Below, one piece after another: positions 43,997 to 51,957 of a stretch of 64,000 bases of DNA. Source of the stretch: Mediterraneibacter agrestimuris (GTDB lineage: Bacteria > Bacillota > Clostridia > Lachnospirales > Lachnospiraceae); the NCBI RefSeq assembly GCF_943193195.1, contig NZ_CALPDG010000010.1, forward strand, positions 1 to 64,000, written 5' to 3'. The position numbers and the translations under genes were made by a program. The notes under the pieces are model-generated. The model searched no databases. It was not told the DNA's origin and worked only from the letters and a program-made list of their open reading frames with translations. Position 1 is the stretch's first letter. Every line of letters begins with the position of its first letter.

Positions 43997-44605
43997 ATGA
44001 GTGAATTTGTGAAAGTGTTACTTGGAGATCAGGGAACTTTTGAGGATGTGTATCAGGAGTGTCCGGTTTTTGACGATGGAAAATACTGCTTACGTCTGGT
44101 CGCAGAAAGTGATGCGGAGGATTTACTGAAGGTTTATTCGGACGGGAAGGCGGTTCCTTTTTTCAATAGTGATAATTGCGGTGGGGATGACTTCCATTAT
44201 ACATCTCTGGAAAGAATGAGGGAGGCTGTCAGCTATTGGCTTTGGGAGTATGAAAGAAGAGGATTTGTGAGATGGGGTATTTTCAGCCATAAAGAGGAAG
44301 AAGTTATAGGAACGGTTGAATTATTCCACAGGGATTCTGAGGATTATTTCAAAGACTGCGGGCTGCTGCGTCTGGATCTGCGAAGTGATTACGAAAAAGC
44401 AGATGTGATAAAGGAAATTTTACAACAGATAGAAACTCCAGCGTTTGACATGTTTTCCTGCCGGATGCTGGCAACAAAAGCGGTGCCAACCGCAAAAGAA
44501 CGTATTCAGGCATTGGCGGTACTGGGGTATGAAGAATCAGATCATGCGCTGACCGGACATGATGGCACTCAGTATAAATACTATTGGGTTCTTAATAAGA
44601 AATAG
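43997..44605 (+). CDS. GNAT acetyltransferase
   Basis: This 202-residue protein fits the RimJ/RimL-like GNAT group: YCLRLVAESDAEDLLKVYSD at the start, VIGTVELFHRD in the middle and LAVLGYEESDHAL near the end. An FFNSDNCGGDDFHY segment is shared with the paralogue at 49921. AGAGAGGAGCATAAG precedes the ATG. The substrate is unknown. It lies immediately before the AlkZ-like DNA glycosylase gene. Confidence 0.85.
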   Translation: MSEFVKVLLGDQGTFEDVYQECPVFDDGKYCLRLVAESDAEDLLKVYSDGKAVPFFNSDNCGGDDFHYTSLERMREAVSYWLWEYERRGFVRWGIFSHKEEEVIGTVELFHRDSEDYFKDCGLLRLDLRSDYEKADVIKEILQQIETPAFDMFSCRMLATKAVPTAKERIQALAVLGYEESDHALTGHDGTQYKYYWVLNKK

Positions 44606-44683
44606 GAAACATTATGGATTAATTCTGTTGCTGCAGTATGATGACGGGTTCTGCCGTTTTTTGTATTAGCGGTGGGAGGGCAA

Positions 44684-45880
44684 ATGGACAGAATTTATTT
44701 TACGAAAAAACAGGCGCGGCAGTTTTTGTTATTAAAGCATGGCTTGCTGGGAGATTACAAATTTGTTGGAAAAGAAGGCGTCCTTTCTTTTGTCCGGCAG
44801 GCAGGATGCATTCAGTTTGATCCGGTGGATGTCTGTGGCAGAAATGCGGATCTGGTTTTGCAGTCCAGAATCAAAGACTATCAAAAGACGATGCTTTATG
44901 AGCTTTTATATATCGATCGGAAACTGGTGGATTATTTTGATAAAAATCTCTCGATTCTTCCAATAGAGAACTGGAAATATTTTGCCCGGGAGCGGCAGGC
45001 TCACCGAAGCTGGGAGAGAAGCCATACAGAAATTGTGGAAGTACAGGAACGGGTGCGTGAGGAAATTGCACGGCGGGGACCACTGTGCAGCGCAGATTTG
45101 GACATAGTGGAAAAGGTATCCTGGTATTGGAGTGATACCAGGTTGTCGAGAGCGGCGTTGGAACATATGTATTTTGTCGGAGAACTGGGAATCCATCATA
45201 AGAGCGGAACACTGAAATATTATGATCTGATTGAAAATTGCATTCCGGCAGAATTTTTGAATCAACCAGAGCCTTTTCCTTCGGATTTTGATTATAGAAA
45301 ATGGCTGGTGTCAGAGCGCATTGGTTCGGTGGGTCTTTTGTGGAACCGTGCTTCTGACGCATGGCTGGGTATACAGGGACTTAAGGCTGCACAGAGAAAT
45401 GCTATATTCGAGATGCTGTTAAAAGAAGAGAAGATTATTGAAGTAAAAGTGGAAGAGATTGGGGAGCCGTTGTATTGCCGCAGGGAGGATGCAGGACTTG
45501 CAGAATTTATATTGAAAAATCCCCCGATGAAAAAGCGCTGTGAATTTATTGCACCGCTGGATAATCTGATCTGGGACAGGAAGCTTATAGGAGCAGTTTT
45601 TGATTTTTCTTATAAATGGGAAATCTATACGCCGAAGCAGCAGCGTAAATATGGTTATTATGTTTTGCCGATTCTCTATGGAGACAGATTTGCAGGCAGG
45701 ATAGAAATGGCTTATGATAAAAAGCAGGGAAAGCTGGAACTAAAAAATATCTGGTATGAGCCGGACTTGCGTCTGACAAAGGCACTGCAGCGCGATGTGG
45801 ACAGACGCATCAGACGGTTTGAACGTTTTTGCAGAAAAAGAGGCTGGAATGATTGGAGAGATTGTAAAAGTCATCGTTGA
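44684..45880 (+). CDS. AlkZ/YcaQ-like DNA glycosylase
   Basis: This 398-residue protein is a winged-helix protein of the AlkZ/YcaQ group (HTH_42). The catalytic QxD-type motif appears as QFD at residues 44-46 in CIQFDPVDV. VLQSRIKDY and the ENWKYFARERQ segment also fit. Known members unhook DNA interstrand crosslinks or excise bulky alkylated bases. Some protect Streptomyces from its own genotoxin. The ATG at 44684 follows GTGGGAGGGC. The GTG at 44672 is less likely. Together with Tag at 54583 it points to a need for repair of alkylated DNA. Confidence 0.85.
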   Translation: MDRIYFTKKQARQFLLLKHGLLGDYKFVGKEGVLSFVRQAGCIQFDPVDVCGRNADLVLQSRIKDYQKTMLYELLYIDRKLVDYFDKNLSILPIENWKYFARERQAHRSWERSHTEIVEVQERVREEIARRGPLCSADLDIVEKVSWYWSDTRLSRAALEHMYFVGELGIHHKSGTLKYYDLIENCIPAEFLNQPEPFPSDFDYRKWLVSERIGSVGLLWNRASDAWLGIQGLKAAQRNAIFEMLLKEEKIIEVKVEEIGEPLYCRREDAGLAEFILKNPPMKKRCEFIAPLDNLIWDRKLIGAVFDFSYKWEIYTPKQQRKYGYYVLPILYGDRFAGRIEMAYDKKQGKLELKNIWYEPDLRLTKALQRDVDRRIRRFERFCRKRGWNDWRDCKSHR

Positions 45881-46172
45881 CAGACCGCTTGGAAGTTATC
45901 ATCCGGAACATAAAGACCTGTATTATCCTGTTAACTACGGATATATCGAAGGCATTATGGCTCCTGATGGTGAGGAGCAGGATGCTTATATCGTTGGTGT
46001 AAATGAAGCTGTTAAAGAATTTACAGGAAAGATTACTGCGGTTGTACACCGATTGGATGATGTTGAAGAAAAATGGGTGGTTGCACCTGAAAATCTTTCT
46101 TTTAGTGAGAAGGAAATCATGGAGCAGATAAAGTTTCAGGAACAGTATTTTAAGTCGGAAATCAGAATGTAA
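45849..46172 (+). CDS. Small inorganic pyrophosphatase-like protein
   Basis: This 107-residue protein contains the family I pyrophosphatase segment YYPVNYGYIEG followed by PDGEEQDAYIVG, which lies where the metal-binding DGDxxD motif occurs. It is far shorter than the usual 170-180 residues, so several active-site positions are missing, and its activity is open. The start at 45849 lies 32 bases inside the glycosylase gene, so the two are probably coupled. A fragment of a second copy, KFQEQYFQSELRM, lies at 49825. Confidence 0.75.
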   Translation: MIGEIVKVIVDRPLGSYHPEHKDLYYPVNYGYIEGIMAPDGEEQDAYIVGVNEAVKEFTGKITAVVHRLDDVEEKWVVAPENLSFSEKEIMEQIKFQEQYFKSEIRM

Positions 46173-46242
46173 TAATTTCGTTATAATGAAATTTATGGAT
46201 TAAATATTTTATGACGGAATTAAATGAGTTGAGGTGATAAGA

Positions 46243-46683
46243 ATGATTCGTGAAGCGAAACAGGAAGATTTGCTGGAAGTGCTGAATTTATATTTATATC
46301 TTCATGAAGAGACTGTTCCAGAACAATCGGAACATTTATCGGTCATTTGGAATCAAATTATAGCAGATAAAAATCATCATCTTATTGTAAATATTGTTGA
46401 CGGAAAGATTGTTTCTTCGTGCGTTTGTGTGATTATTCCAAATTTAACAAGAAACATACATCCGTATGCGTTTGTGGAAAATGTTGTTACTCATGCAGAC
46501 TATAGAGGGCATGGTTATGCTACGGAATGCTTAAATTATGCAAAAACCATAGCTGTAAATAATAATTGCTACAAGATGATGCTGCTGACAGGTTCAAAAG
46601 AACAAAAGACGTTAGAGTTTTATAAAAATGCGGGATATAACTGTACAGATAAAACAGCTTTTATTCAATGGTTAGATATATGA
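46243..46683 (+). CDS. GNAT acetyltransferase
   Basis: This 146-residue protein has the GNAT layout: IREAKQEDLLEVLNLYLYL at the start, VVTHADYRGHGYATECL (acetyl-CoA loop) in the middle and FYKNAGYN near the end. GAGGTGATAAGA precedes the ATG at 46243. It is unrelated to the RimJ/RimL-like pair at 43997 and 49921. The substrate is unknown. Confidence 0.87.
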   Translation: MIREAKQEDLLEVLNLYLYLHEETVPEQSEHLSVIWNQIIADKNHHLIVNIVDGKIVSSCVCVIIPNLTRNIHPYAFVENVVTHADYRGHGYATECLNYAKTIAVNNNCYKMMLLTGSKEQKTLEFYKNAGYNCTDKTAFIQWLDI

Positions 46684-46734
46684 GATAAATTCCAGATTCA
46701 TATCTGAGAGAAACGAAAGGATGGCAGAGCAGTG

Positions 46735-46794
46735 ATGAAAATAGACCGCTTATTAGAAATCATCATATATCTGTTGAAACTGTGTGCCTCTTGA
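46735..46794 (+). pseudogene. N-terminal fragment of a WYL regulator
   Basis: The first 15 codons (MKIDRLLEIIIYLL) and about 45 bases before them closely match the start of the WYL gene at 53611. After that the match ends abruptly and unrelated sequence follows with a stop at 46794. The break is a deletion joint that leads into the conjugative-element remnant. Confidence 0.75.
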
Positions 46795-46945
46795 GCAACC
46801 GAAAATTAAAACCTGATACTTATATAAAATTGAGTCTGGATATGGAAGATTATTACAGAATCAAAGATGCAGAGAAGGAAAAGAACAAGACATCATAACA
46901 TCCTACCCGTAGTGATAAATTGTTCTACAGGAAAGGGTGCGAAGC

Positions 46946-47210
46946 ATGGAAAATGTAGTATACGAGAAAGATTACGGAGAGGAATTCCGGGAGAGAAGTG
47001 ATAAGGCGAAAGGACAGGACTTTTTAGACACATTGAAGGATATCGGATTCTTCCAGGCATACAAAGAAGAAATGGATAAAATCCCAAAGCGTGTGGTTCC
47101 AAAGGAAAAAGAGGATTACGGATACCTGCTTGGAGAATGTGACTTTTTCGATTAAGGACGGGCTATTGCGGATGACCATATTCATTGGATATTTTGATAA
47201 GGTGTATTAA
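46946..47210 (+). pseudogene. Deleted copy of the 34111 gene
   Basis: Codons 1-66 (MENVVYEKDYGEEFRERSDKA...) match the gene at 34111, including the upstream sequence CATCCTACCCGTAGTG. An internal deletion then joins GAATGTGA to TTTTTCGATTAAGGACGG, which corresponds to the last 20 codons of the intact copy. The joint changes frame, so translation stops at 47155. Short similar sequences (GAATGTGAC and GAATGTAAC) at the two ends could have guided the deletion. Confidence 0.8.
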
Positions 47211-47305
47211 GGATGAGAGCATCTGTTAGTGTGAGGAATGGCGGGTGCTTTTTTCATGAAGTTATGGTATGCTGTAAGAAATCAATTAGCCGGAGGTACG
47301 GAGTT

Positions 47306-47551
47306 ATGGACGATCAGCGGATTTTACTGGATTATGAAACGATCAAGGGAGCTGTCGCCGGGGAGAAGTGGGCAATGGAGCGGATTCTTAAACATTACGA
47401 TTTCTATATGGATGAACTCGCCACAGTGAAGGAGCGGGAGCCGGATGGAAATGTGAAGTGTTATGTGGATGAGGTTTTGAAGCAGGCAATAGCATTGAAA
47501 CTGCTGGAGGAAGCGGAGAGGAGAGCGAAAGAGAAAATTAATAGTGTTTGA
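47306..47551 (+). CDS. Conjugative-transposon HTH protein
   Basis: This 81-residue protein (DYETIKGAVAGEKWAMERILKHY, DEVLKQAIALKLLEEAE) matches the small helix-turn-helix proteins common in Tn916-type conjugative elements (HTH_16 type). GGAGGTACGGAGTT precedes the ATG. It is the intact partner of the deleted copy at 34632. No relaxase, coupling protein or integrase is near, so it is an orphan of a decayed element. Confidence 0.8.
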   Translation: MDDQRILLDYETIKGAVAGEKWAMERILKHYDFYMDELATVKEREPDGNVKCYVDEVLKQAIALKLLEEAERRAKEKINSV

Positions 47552-47576
47552 ATCCATCCGGGATTCTTTCATAATT

Positions 47577-47626
47577 CGCAATCTACGAAGCTGCCTGGAA
47601 GAAGAGCATGGGGATAATACGCTTTT
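47577..47626 (+). pseudogene. Short fragment of an OmpR-type regulator
   Basis: The sequence AATCTACGAAGC continues as codons for IYEAAWKK, parallel to the fragment at 34867 behind the other HTH copy. Only about 16 codons remain. Its main value is to show that the two mobile-element remnants share the same gene order. Confidence 0.5.
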
Positions 47627-47686
47627 AGGGGTGAAAAATGGTATCCCGTTTATCTTGGATTTTTCTATTCCTACAAAATTGTAGCC

Positions 47687-47723
47687 TAACAGTAATATTG
47701 CAGTAAGGTATGGATAGTATACT
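47687..47723 (+). promoter_or_regulatory. TTACAGTAA-box promoter, copy 1
   Basis: The box at 47687-47708 has two changes from TTACAGTAATATTACAGTAA. Nine bases later a TATACT -10 stands at 47718-47723. CTACAA-AA-TTGTAG lies directly upstream. The same three parts with the same spacing occur at 56850 and 63150. This copy serves the VOC gene at 47806. Confidence 0.75.
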
Positions 47724-47805
47724 TTTATTGAATGCGAAATATAGCAGAGAGGTATACTGGATGCTGAAAATAAAGAAACAAATCGGAATTTGGAGGTATT
47801 GTATT

Positions 47806-48216
47806 ATGAGATTGGACGGTTTTGGATTATTTGTTGAAGATATGGCGAAAATGATTCGCTTTTACAGAGATGTACTTGGCTTTGAGATTAAAGAAGCGGA
47901 AGATACATCTAATGTATATCTTGTAAAAGATGGGACGTTGTTTCTGTTGTACGGCAGAAATGACTTTGAAAAAATGACCAATCGCAGATATGATTATATC
48001 AAAGGATTCAACGGTCATTTTGAAATGGCACTTTATGTTGATACATTTGAAGAAGTTGATAAAGCATTTAGTAAAGCTGTAGAAAACGGTGCTACTCCTG
48101 TACTGGAACCGGAACTTGAACCTTGGGGACAGAGAACTTGTTATATTGCTGATCCTGAAGGTAATTTAATAGAGATAGGTTCTTGGAATAAGCCTTACGA
48201 AGAAAAGGATTCATAA
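47806..48216 (+). CDS. VOC-fold protein under the shared box promoter
   Basis: This 136-residue protein starts MRLDGFGLFVEDMAKMIRFYRDVLGFEI and ends WGQRTCYIADPEGNLIEIGSW, both typical of glyoxalase/bleomycin resistance proteins. I chose the ATG at 47806 behind TTTGGAGGTATTG. An in-frame ATG at 47710 lies inside the promoter itself. Because its promoter matches those of the polyprenyl synthase and ABC ATPase genes, it is probably part of the same envelope-stress response. Confidence 0.87.
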   Translation: MRLDGFGLFVEDMAKMIRFYRDVLGFEIKEAEDTSNVYLVKDGTLFLLYGRNDFEKMTNRRYDYIKGFNGHFEMALYVDTFEEVDKAFSKAVENGATPVLEPELEPWGQRTCYIADPEGNLIEIGSWNKPYEEKDS

Positions 48217-48328
48217 ATTCGAATTTGAGAGGGAATTGAATATGAATAAGGAATGGTTGAACTTAATAAAACAATTTGTGTAGATTTTTAGTCTGCCAGA
48301 TTAAAATTTGAGATTTGAGGTACAGCGT

Positions 48329-48877
48329 ATGAAAGGTTTCCATAGGGACAATCAGCTATTTTCTCTTTGTGGTTTGAACTGCGGATTATGTCCTATGCAC
48401 TTAAATAAATATTGTCCCGGCTGCGGTGGCGGAGAGGGGAATCAATCCTGCAAAATTGCAAAGTGTAGTTTAGAACATGATGGTGTGGAATATTGTTTTC
48501 GGTGCAGAGAGTACCCCTGTGAGAAGTATGAGCATATAGATGAATTTGATTCATTCATTACACACAGTAACCGAAAAGCTGATTTGAAAAAAGCAAGAGA
48601 GATAGGGATCGAAGCATACAATGCGGAGCAGACAGAAAAGACGGAATTATTGAATTTACTGTTAGCCAACTATAACGATGGCAGGAAAAAGACTCTTTTT
48701 TGTGTGGCGGTCAATCTTTTGGAATTGCAGGAAATAAATGAGATACTTTTGCAAATCAAGGGTAATTCGGAACTGGAAAGATTGACACTCAAAGAAAAAA
48801 GTTCTTATGCTGCGGGGGTGTTTCAAAACGCAGCAAAGCGAAAGAATATTGAACTAAAGCTCCGGAAGAAAAAATAA
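48329..48877 (+). CDS. DUF3795 cysteine-rich protein
   Basis: This 182-residue protein has a cysteine-rich N-terminal half: CGLNCGLCPM, KYCPGCGGG, CKIAKCS and YCFRCREYPCEKY. This arrangement is typical of DUF3795 and probably binds zinc or an Fe-S centre. The C-terminal half is helical. TGAGGTACAGCGT precedes the ATG at 48329. The role is unknown. Confidence 0.85.
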   Translation: MKGFHRDNQLFSLCGLNCGLCPMHLNKYCPGCGGGEGNQSCKIAKCSLEHDGVEYCFRCREYPCEKYEHIDEFDSFITHSNRKADLKKAREIGIEAYNAEQTEKTELLNLLLANYNDGRKKTLFCVAVNLLELQEINEILLQIKGNSELERLTLKEKSSYAAGVFQNAAKRKNIELKLRKKK

Positions 48878-48899
48878 TCTCTAAGAAAGGAAAACTTAC

Positions 48900-49364
48900 A
48901 TGAAATACAATTGTACGGTTATATCGGTAGCAGACATCAAAGCTGCAAGAAAGTTTTATGAGGATTTATTCGGATTGGAAGTATTTCAGGATTATGGAAG
49001 AAATATAGCTTTTACCTGCGGTTTAGCTTTACAGCAGGACTTTGACTGGCTTGTTCATTTACCAAAAGAAAGCATATTAAAAAAATCTAACAATGTGGAA
49101 TTATGTTTTGAGGAACAGGACTTTGACAGTTTCTTACATAAACTAAAAGAATATCCGAATATTGAGTGTTTGGGTGAGGTAATTGAACACAGTTGGGGGC
49201 AACGTGTCATTCGATTTTATGATTTGGACGGACATATCATAGAAGTTGGAGAGAATATGAAAATGGTTATAAAGCGTTTCCTTGCTTCTGGTATGACCAT
49301 AGATGAAGTGTCTGTAAAAATGGATGTTTCTTTTGAAGATTTAACGAAGCTGCTAAACAGTTAA
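48900..49364 (+). CDS. VOC protein, paralogue of 41919
   Basis: This 154-residue protein shares length, fold and the C-terminal tail (MKMVIKRFLASGMTIDEVSVKM) with the protein at 41919. The first 130 bases differ at only two positions, and the 20 bases before the ATG are the same. After about codon 53 the two diverge much more. This step suggests gene conversion of the 5' part. The substrate is unknown. Confidence 0.87.
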   Translation: MKYNCTVISVADIKAARKFYEDLFGLEVFQDYGRNIAFTCGLALQQDFDWLVHLPKESILKKSNNVELCFEEQDFDSFLHKLKEYPNIECLGEVIEHSWGQRVIRFYDLDGHIIEVGENMKMVIKRFLASGMTIDEVSVKMDVSFEDLTKLLNS

Positions 49365-49392
49365 ATGAAAAGTTGCAAAGGAGAACGAATTA

Positions 49393-49809
49393 ATGAAAAA
49401 AATGAGCCGAGAAGCTAAAAAAATAATGATGGAACGTTTTGGAAAAGACACTGTTATTGCGTTGGCAACCATTGAAAAGGAGGTGCCTTATGTGCGATAT
49501 GTAAATGCCTACTATGAGAACGGTGCATTTTATATTATTACATATGCACTTTCAAATAAAATCAAACATATAGAAAACAATCCTGCTGTTGCAATAGCTG
49601 GTGAGTGGTTTACGGCACATGGAAAGGGCAGCAATTTGGGTTATTTTGGAAAAAAAGAGAATTGTATGATTGCTAAAAAACTGAAAAATGTCTTTGCTGA
49701 ATGGATTGATAACGGACATAACAATTTTGATGATGAAAATACGATAATTCTATGTGTAGAATTAACAGATGGACTGTTACTCTCACATGGGACAAGATAT
49801 GAGTTTTAG
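49393..49809 (+). CDS. PNPOx-fold flavoprotein
   Basis: This 138-residue protein has the general-stress/PNPOx pattern: VIALATIEKEVPYVRYVNAYYENGAFYIIT followed by KIKHIENNPAVAIAG. It is only distantly similar to the NimA-like protein at 42439. AAAGGAGAACGAATTA precedes the ATG. It probably binds FMN or another flavin. The substrate is unknown. Confidence 0.83.
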   Translation: MKKMSREAKKIMMERFGKDTVIALATIEKEVPYVRYVNAYYENGAFYIITYALSNKIKHIENNPAVAIAGEWFTAHGKGSNLGYFGKKENCMIAKKLKNVFAEWIDNGHNNFDDENTIILCVELTDGLLLSHGTRYEF

Positions 49810-49824
49810 CTTTTCTAGCTTGTA

Positions 49825-49881
49825 GAATTGGAAAAATTTCAGGAGCAGTATTTCCAGTCAGAACTAAGGATGCTGCCATAG
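49825..49881 (+). pseudogene. C-terminal fragment of the pyrophosphatase-like gene
   Basis: The frame reads KFQEQYFQSELRM before a stop. It corresponds to KFQEQYFKSEIRM at the end of the protein at 45849. Only about 18 codons remain. The fragment shows that this stretch was built from a second copy of the 44-46-kb gene group. Confidence 0.75.
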
Positions 49882-49920
49882 ATAGAGATGAAAAGACGAA
49901 ATTTACGGAGGAGGATCAGA

Positions 49921-50487
49921 ATGGTGGATGTTTATAAAAATTGTCCTGAATATGAGAATGAGGACTATCTTGTGAGAATGGTTTGCCAAGAGGATAGAAT
50001 GGATTTATTAAAGGTTTATTCTGATAAAAGGGCTGTCCCCTTTTTTAATAGTGATAATTGTGGCGGAGATGATTTCTATTATACAACGGAAAGCAGAATG
50101 GAACAGGCGATTGATTACTGGCTTTTCGAGTACAATAGAGAAGGATTTGTGAGGTGGACAATTGTGTCAAAAGCAACTGATGAAGCAATTGGAACAATAG
50201 AGCTTTTCCACAGAGACGCCGATGATTATTTTACAAACTGCGGTTTGCTCAGGCTGGACATTCGCAGTGATTATGAAATGACAAGCGAGATTATAAAAAT
50301 ATTAAGATTGATAATGGAACCTGCATATAGCCTGTTTCATTGTGATAAGATTGCTACGAAAGCGCTTCCCTCTGCGGCAGAACGTATTGTGGCGTTGAAA
50401 AATTTAGGATTTATACGCTCAGAGGAAAAGCTGATAGGGCATGATGGAACAAAGTATGATTCCTATTTTGTATTGAGGAAAAATTAG
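49921..50487 (+). CDS. GNAT acetyltransferase, paralogue of 43997
   Basis: This 188-residue protein shares LLKVYSD, RAVPFFNSDNCGGDDF and TIELFHRDADDYF with the protein at 43997. The ATG at 49921 follows ACGGAGGAGGATCAGA. Starts further upstream, such as 49888, would include the binding site in the coding region. The substrate is unknown. It has the same partner genes (pyrophosphatase-like, VOC) as the 44-kb copy, here partly lost. Confidence 0.86.
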   Translation: MVDVYKNCPEYENEDYLVRMVCQEDRMDLLKVYSDKRAVPFFNSDNCGGDDFYYTTESRMEQAIDYWLFEYNREGFVRWTIVSKATDEAIGTIELFHRDADDYFTNCGLLRLDIRSDYEMTSEIIKILRLIMEPAYSLFHCDKIATKALPSAAERIVALKNLGFIRSEEKLIGHDGTKYDSYFVLRKN

Positions 50488-50533
50488 CGCCTCTCCAAAT
50501 CTGGATAAAAAATATGTATCCAGGCTAAAATGC

Positions 50534-50562
50534 TTGACATTGACAAAGTTATAAGCTAATAT
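50534..50562 (+). promoter_or_regulatory. Strong sigma-A promoter
   Basis: A consensus TTGACA (50534-50539) and TAATAT (50557-50562) are 17 bp apart. A second TTGACA begins one base after the first. It drives the leader peptide frame 28 bases downstream. Confidence 0.8.
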
Positions 50563-50589
50563 AAGACCATATTTCAAGAAAGAGCAGGT

Positions 50590-50631
50590 ATGTGGATGTT
50601 AATTGTTTCTGTAATGACAAAGGACAACTAA
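50590..50631 (+). CDS. Putative 13-residue leader peptide
   Basis: The frame encodes MWMLIVSVMTKDN and lies between a strong promoter and a terminator hairpin. AAGAAAGAGCAGG upstream can serve as a weak ribosome binding site. Promoter, short hydrophobic peptide and terminator in this order are typical of attenuators in which drug-stalled ribosomes prevent termination. There is no direct proof of translation. Confidence 0.5.
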   Translation: MWMLIVSVMTKDN

Positions 50632-50642
50632 ATTTTATAAGA

Positions 50643-50685
50643 GGGTAAGCACGGAATAGAGTGCTTTATTTGTGTTACCCTTTTT
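50643..50685 (+). terminator. Leader terminator 1
   Basis: GGGTAA (50643-50648) pairs with TTACCC (50675-50680), and AGCAC with the nearby AGTGCT strengthens the inner part. TTTTT follows. It begins 12 bases after the leader peptide stop. Confidence 0.75.
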
Positions 50686-50774
50686 GGCATTATTGAATGC
50701 CGGTTGTTTCTGCCTTACAGAATACTGCATACACTGGGAATAATTGTCTTATTATGATGGATAAGAAAGCGGGA

Positions 50775-50806
50775 AAAGTATGACTGTGGTGTCATGCTTT
50801 TTTATT
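50775..50806 (+). terminator. Leader terminator 2
   Basis: AAAGTATGAC and GTCATGCTTT pair over ten bases with one wobble, on a TGTGGT loop. A T-rich tract follows. Confidence 0.7.
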
Positions 50807-50899
50807 TCTGCGAGCAAATGGGCTGCATTTTTCAGGTCATTGCTGCTTTCCTTTTATGGGGATGTTTTGCTTTTTTCATCATCTTAAGATATATACATC

Positions 50900-50944
50900 T
50901 GTGGTTTCAGTCTATGTAATGATAGGCAGAAACCACATTTTTTT
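50900..50944 (+). terminator. Leader terminator 3
   Basis: TGTGGTTTC (50900-50908) pairs perfectly with GAAACCACA (50929-50937) and is followed by seven T residues. The ATG of the ABC ATPase is 40 bases later. Confidence 0.8.
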
Positions 50945-50983
50945 ATGTTTTTTCATTGAATATTTAAACTGGAGGTTTTCAAG

Positions 50984-51919
50984 ATGAAGATAATTGAGAC
51001 AGAGAATTTAACGAAAAAGTATAAGCGGTATAAAAAGCAGGAGGGTTTGGCCGGAAGTATTAAGGGCCTGTTTCACAGGAAATATGAAGAAAAAATTGCG
51101 GTAGATGATTTTGATATTCATGTAAATGAGGGTGAGTTTGTAGGCCTGATCGGGCCGAACGGAGCGGGTAAAACGACCCTGGTGAAGATGTTGACCGGGA
51201 TTATTGCGCCGACAAGCGGCAGGATACAGGTGATGGGATTTTATCCGAATAAATTGGAAAAAGCATTTAAGCAGCAGTATGCGGTGGTTATGGGGCAAAA
51301 GAGCCAGCTGTTTTTTGAACTGACAACGGAGGACACGTTGCGGCTGTTTAAAGAAATATACGGTATCCCGGAAGACGAGTATAAAAGAAACAAGGATTTT
51401 TTTGTGGATCTGTTTCAGGTGCAGGAACTGATGAATGTACAGGTAAGAACGCTATCGTTGGGAGAAAGGATGAAGATGGAACTGATCGTTGCATTGCTTC
51501 ATAATCCGAAAATATTGTTTCTGGATGAACCGACCATTGGACTGGATGCTGTGGCAGGTAAGCAGATCCGGACTTTCTTAAAAGATGTGAATGAGTCAAG
51601 AGGAACTACCATTTTGCTTACCTCGCATTATATGGAGGATATTAAGGTATTGTGTAAACGCTCCATAGTCGTGAATCACGGCAGAAAAATATATGACGGC
51701 GGTACGGAACTGTTATTTGAGAATTATCAAAAGAGTAAGAGACTGACGATATACTTTGAACACAGCATAGAGCCTGATGTGCCGGAATATTGCAGGGTAT
51801 TGGAAAAAAAGGATGACAAGCTGGTGCTTGAAATACCAAAACAAAATGCGGAAAAGGTTCTGGAATCTTTTATCGGCATTATCCGATCCGGGATATTGGA
51901 ATTGAGGAAGAAGAAATAG
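50984..51919 (+). CDS. ABC-2 exporter ATPase
   Basis: This 311-residue protein has Walker A GPNGAGKTT, the signature LSLGERMKME and Walker B ILFLDEPTIGLD. The start IIETENLTKKYKRYKKQEG with GLFHRKYEEKIAVDDF identifies the group with a long N-terminal insertion (COG4586). ACTGGAGGTTTTCAAG precedes the ATG. It works with the two membrane proteins that follow. Members of this set are poorly characterised exporters, and three terminators upstream suggest inducible expression. Confidence 0.92.
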   Translation: MKIIETENLTKKYKRYKKQEGLAGSIKGLFHRKYEEKIAVDDFDIHVNEGEFVGLIGPNGAGKTTLVKMLTGIIAPTSGRIQVMGFYPNKLEKAFKQQYAVVMGQKSQLFFELTTEDTLRLFKEIYGIPEDEYKRNKDFFVDLFQVQELMNVQVRTLSLGERMKMELIVALLHNPKILFLDEPTIGLDAVAGKQIRTFLKDVNESRGTTILLTSHYMEDIKVLCKRSIVVNHGRKIYDGGTELLFENYQKSKRLTIYFEHSIEPDVPEYCRVLEKKDDKLVLEIPKQNAEKVLESFIGIIRSGILELRKKK

Positions 51920-51957
51920 GCTCTGTCGTGGAGCGTATTTATCAGGGGGTGTAGGAC

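Larger units (their letters stand above)
50488..50983 (+). other. Long leader region of the ABC-2 operon
   Basis: These 496 bases hold a strong promoter, a 13-codon leader frame and three intrinsic terminators in a row, all in the direction of the ABC operon. Each part is listed separately. Nothing else recognisable is present. Confidence 0.7.

Noticed and set aside
50590-50631. Identification of the leader as that of a specific named resistance gene
   Set aside because: The layout fits attenuation, but I could not match the peptide to a known leader, and the downstream gene is an ABC-2 exporter rather than a ribosome-protection protein.
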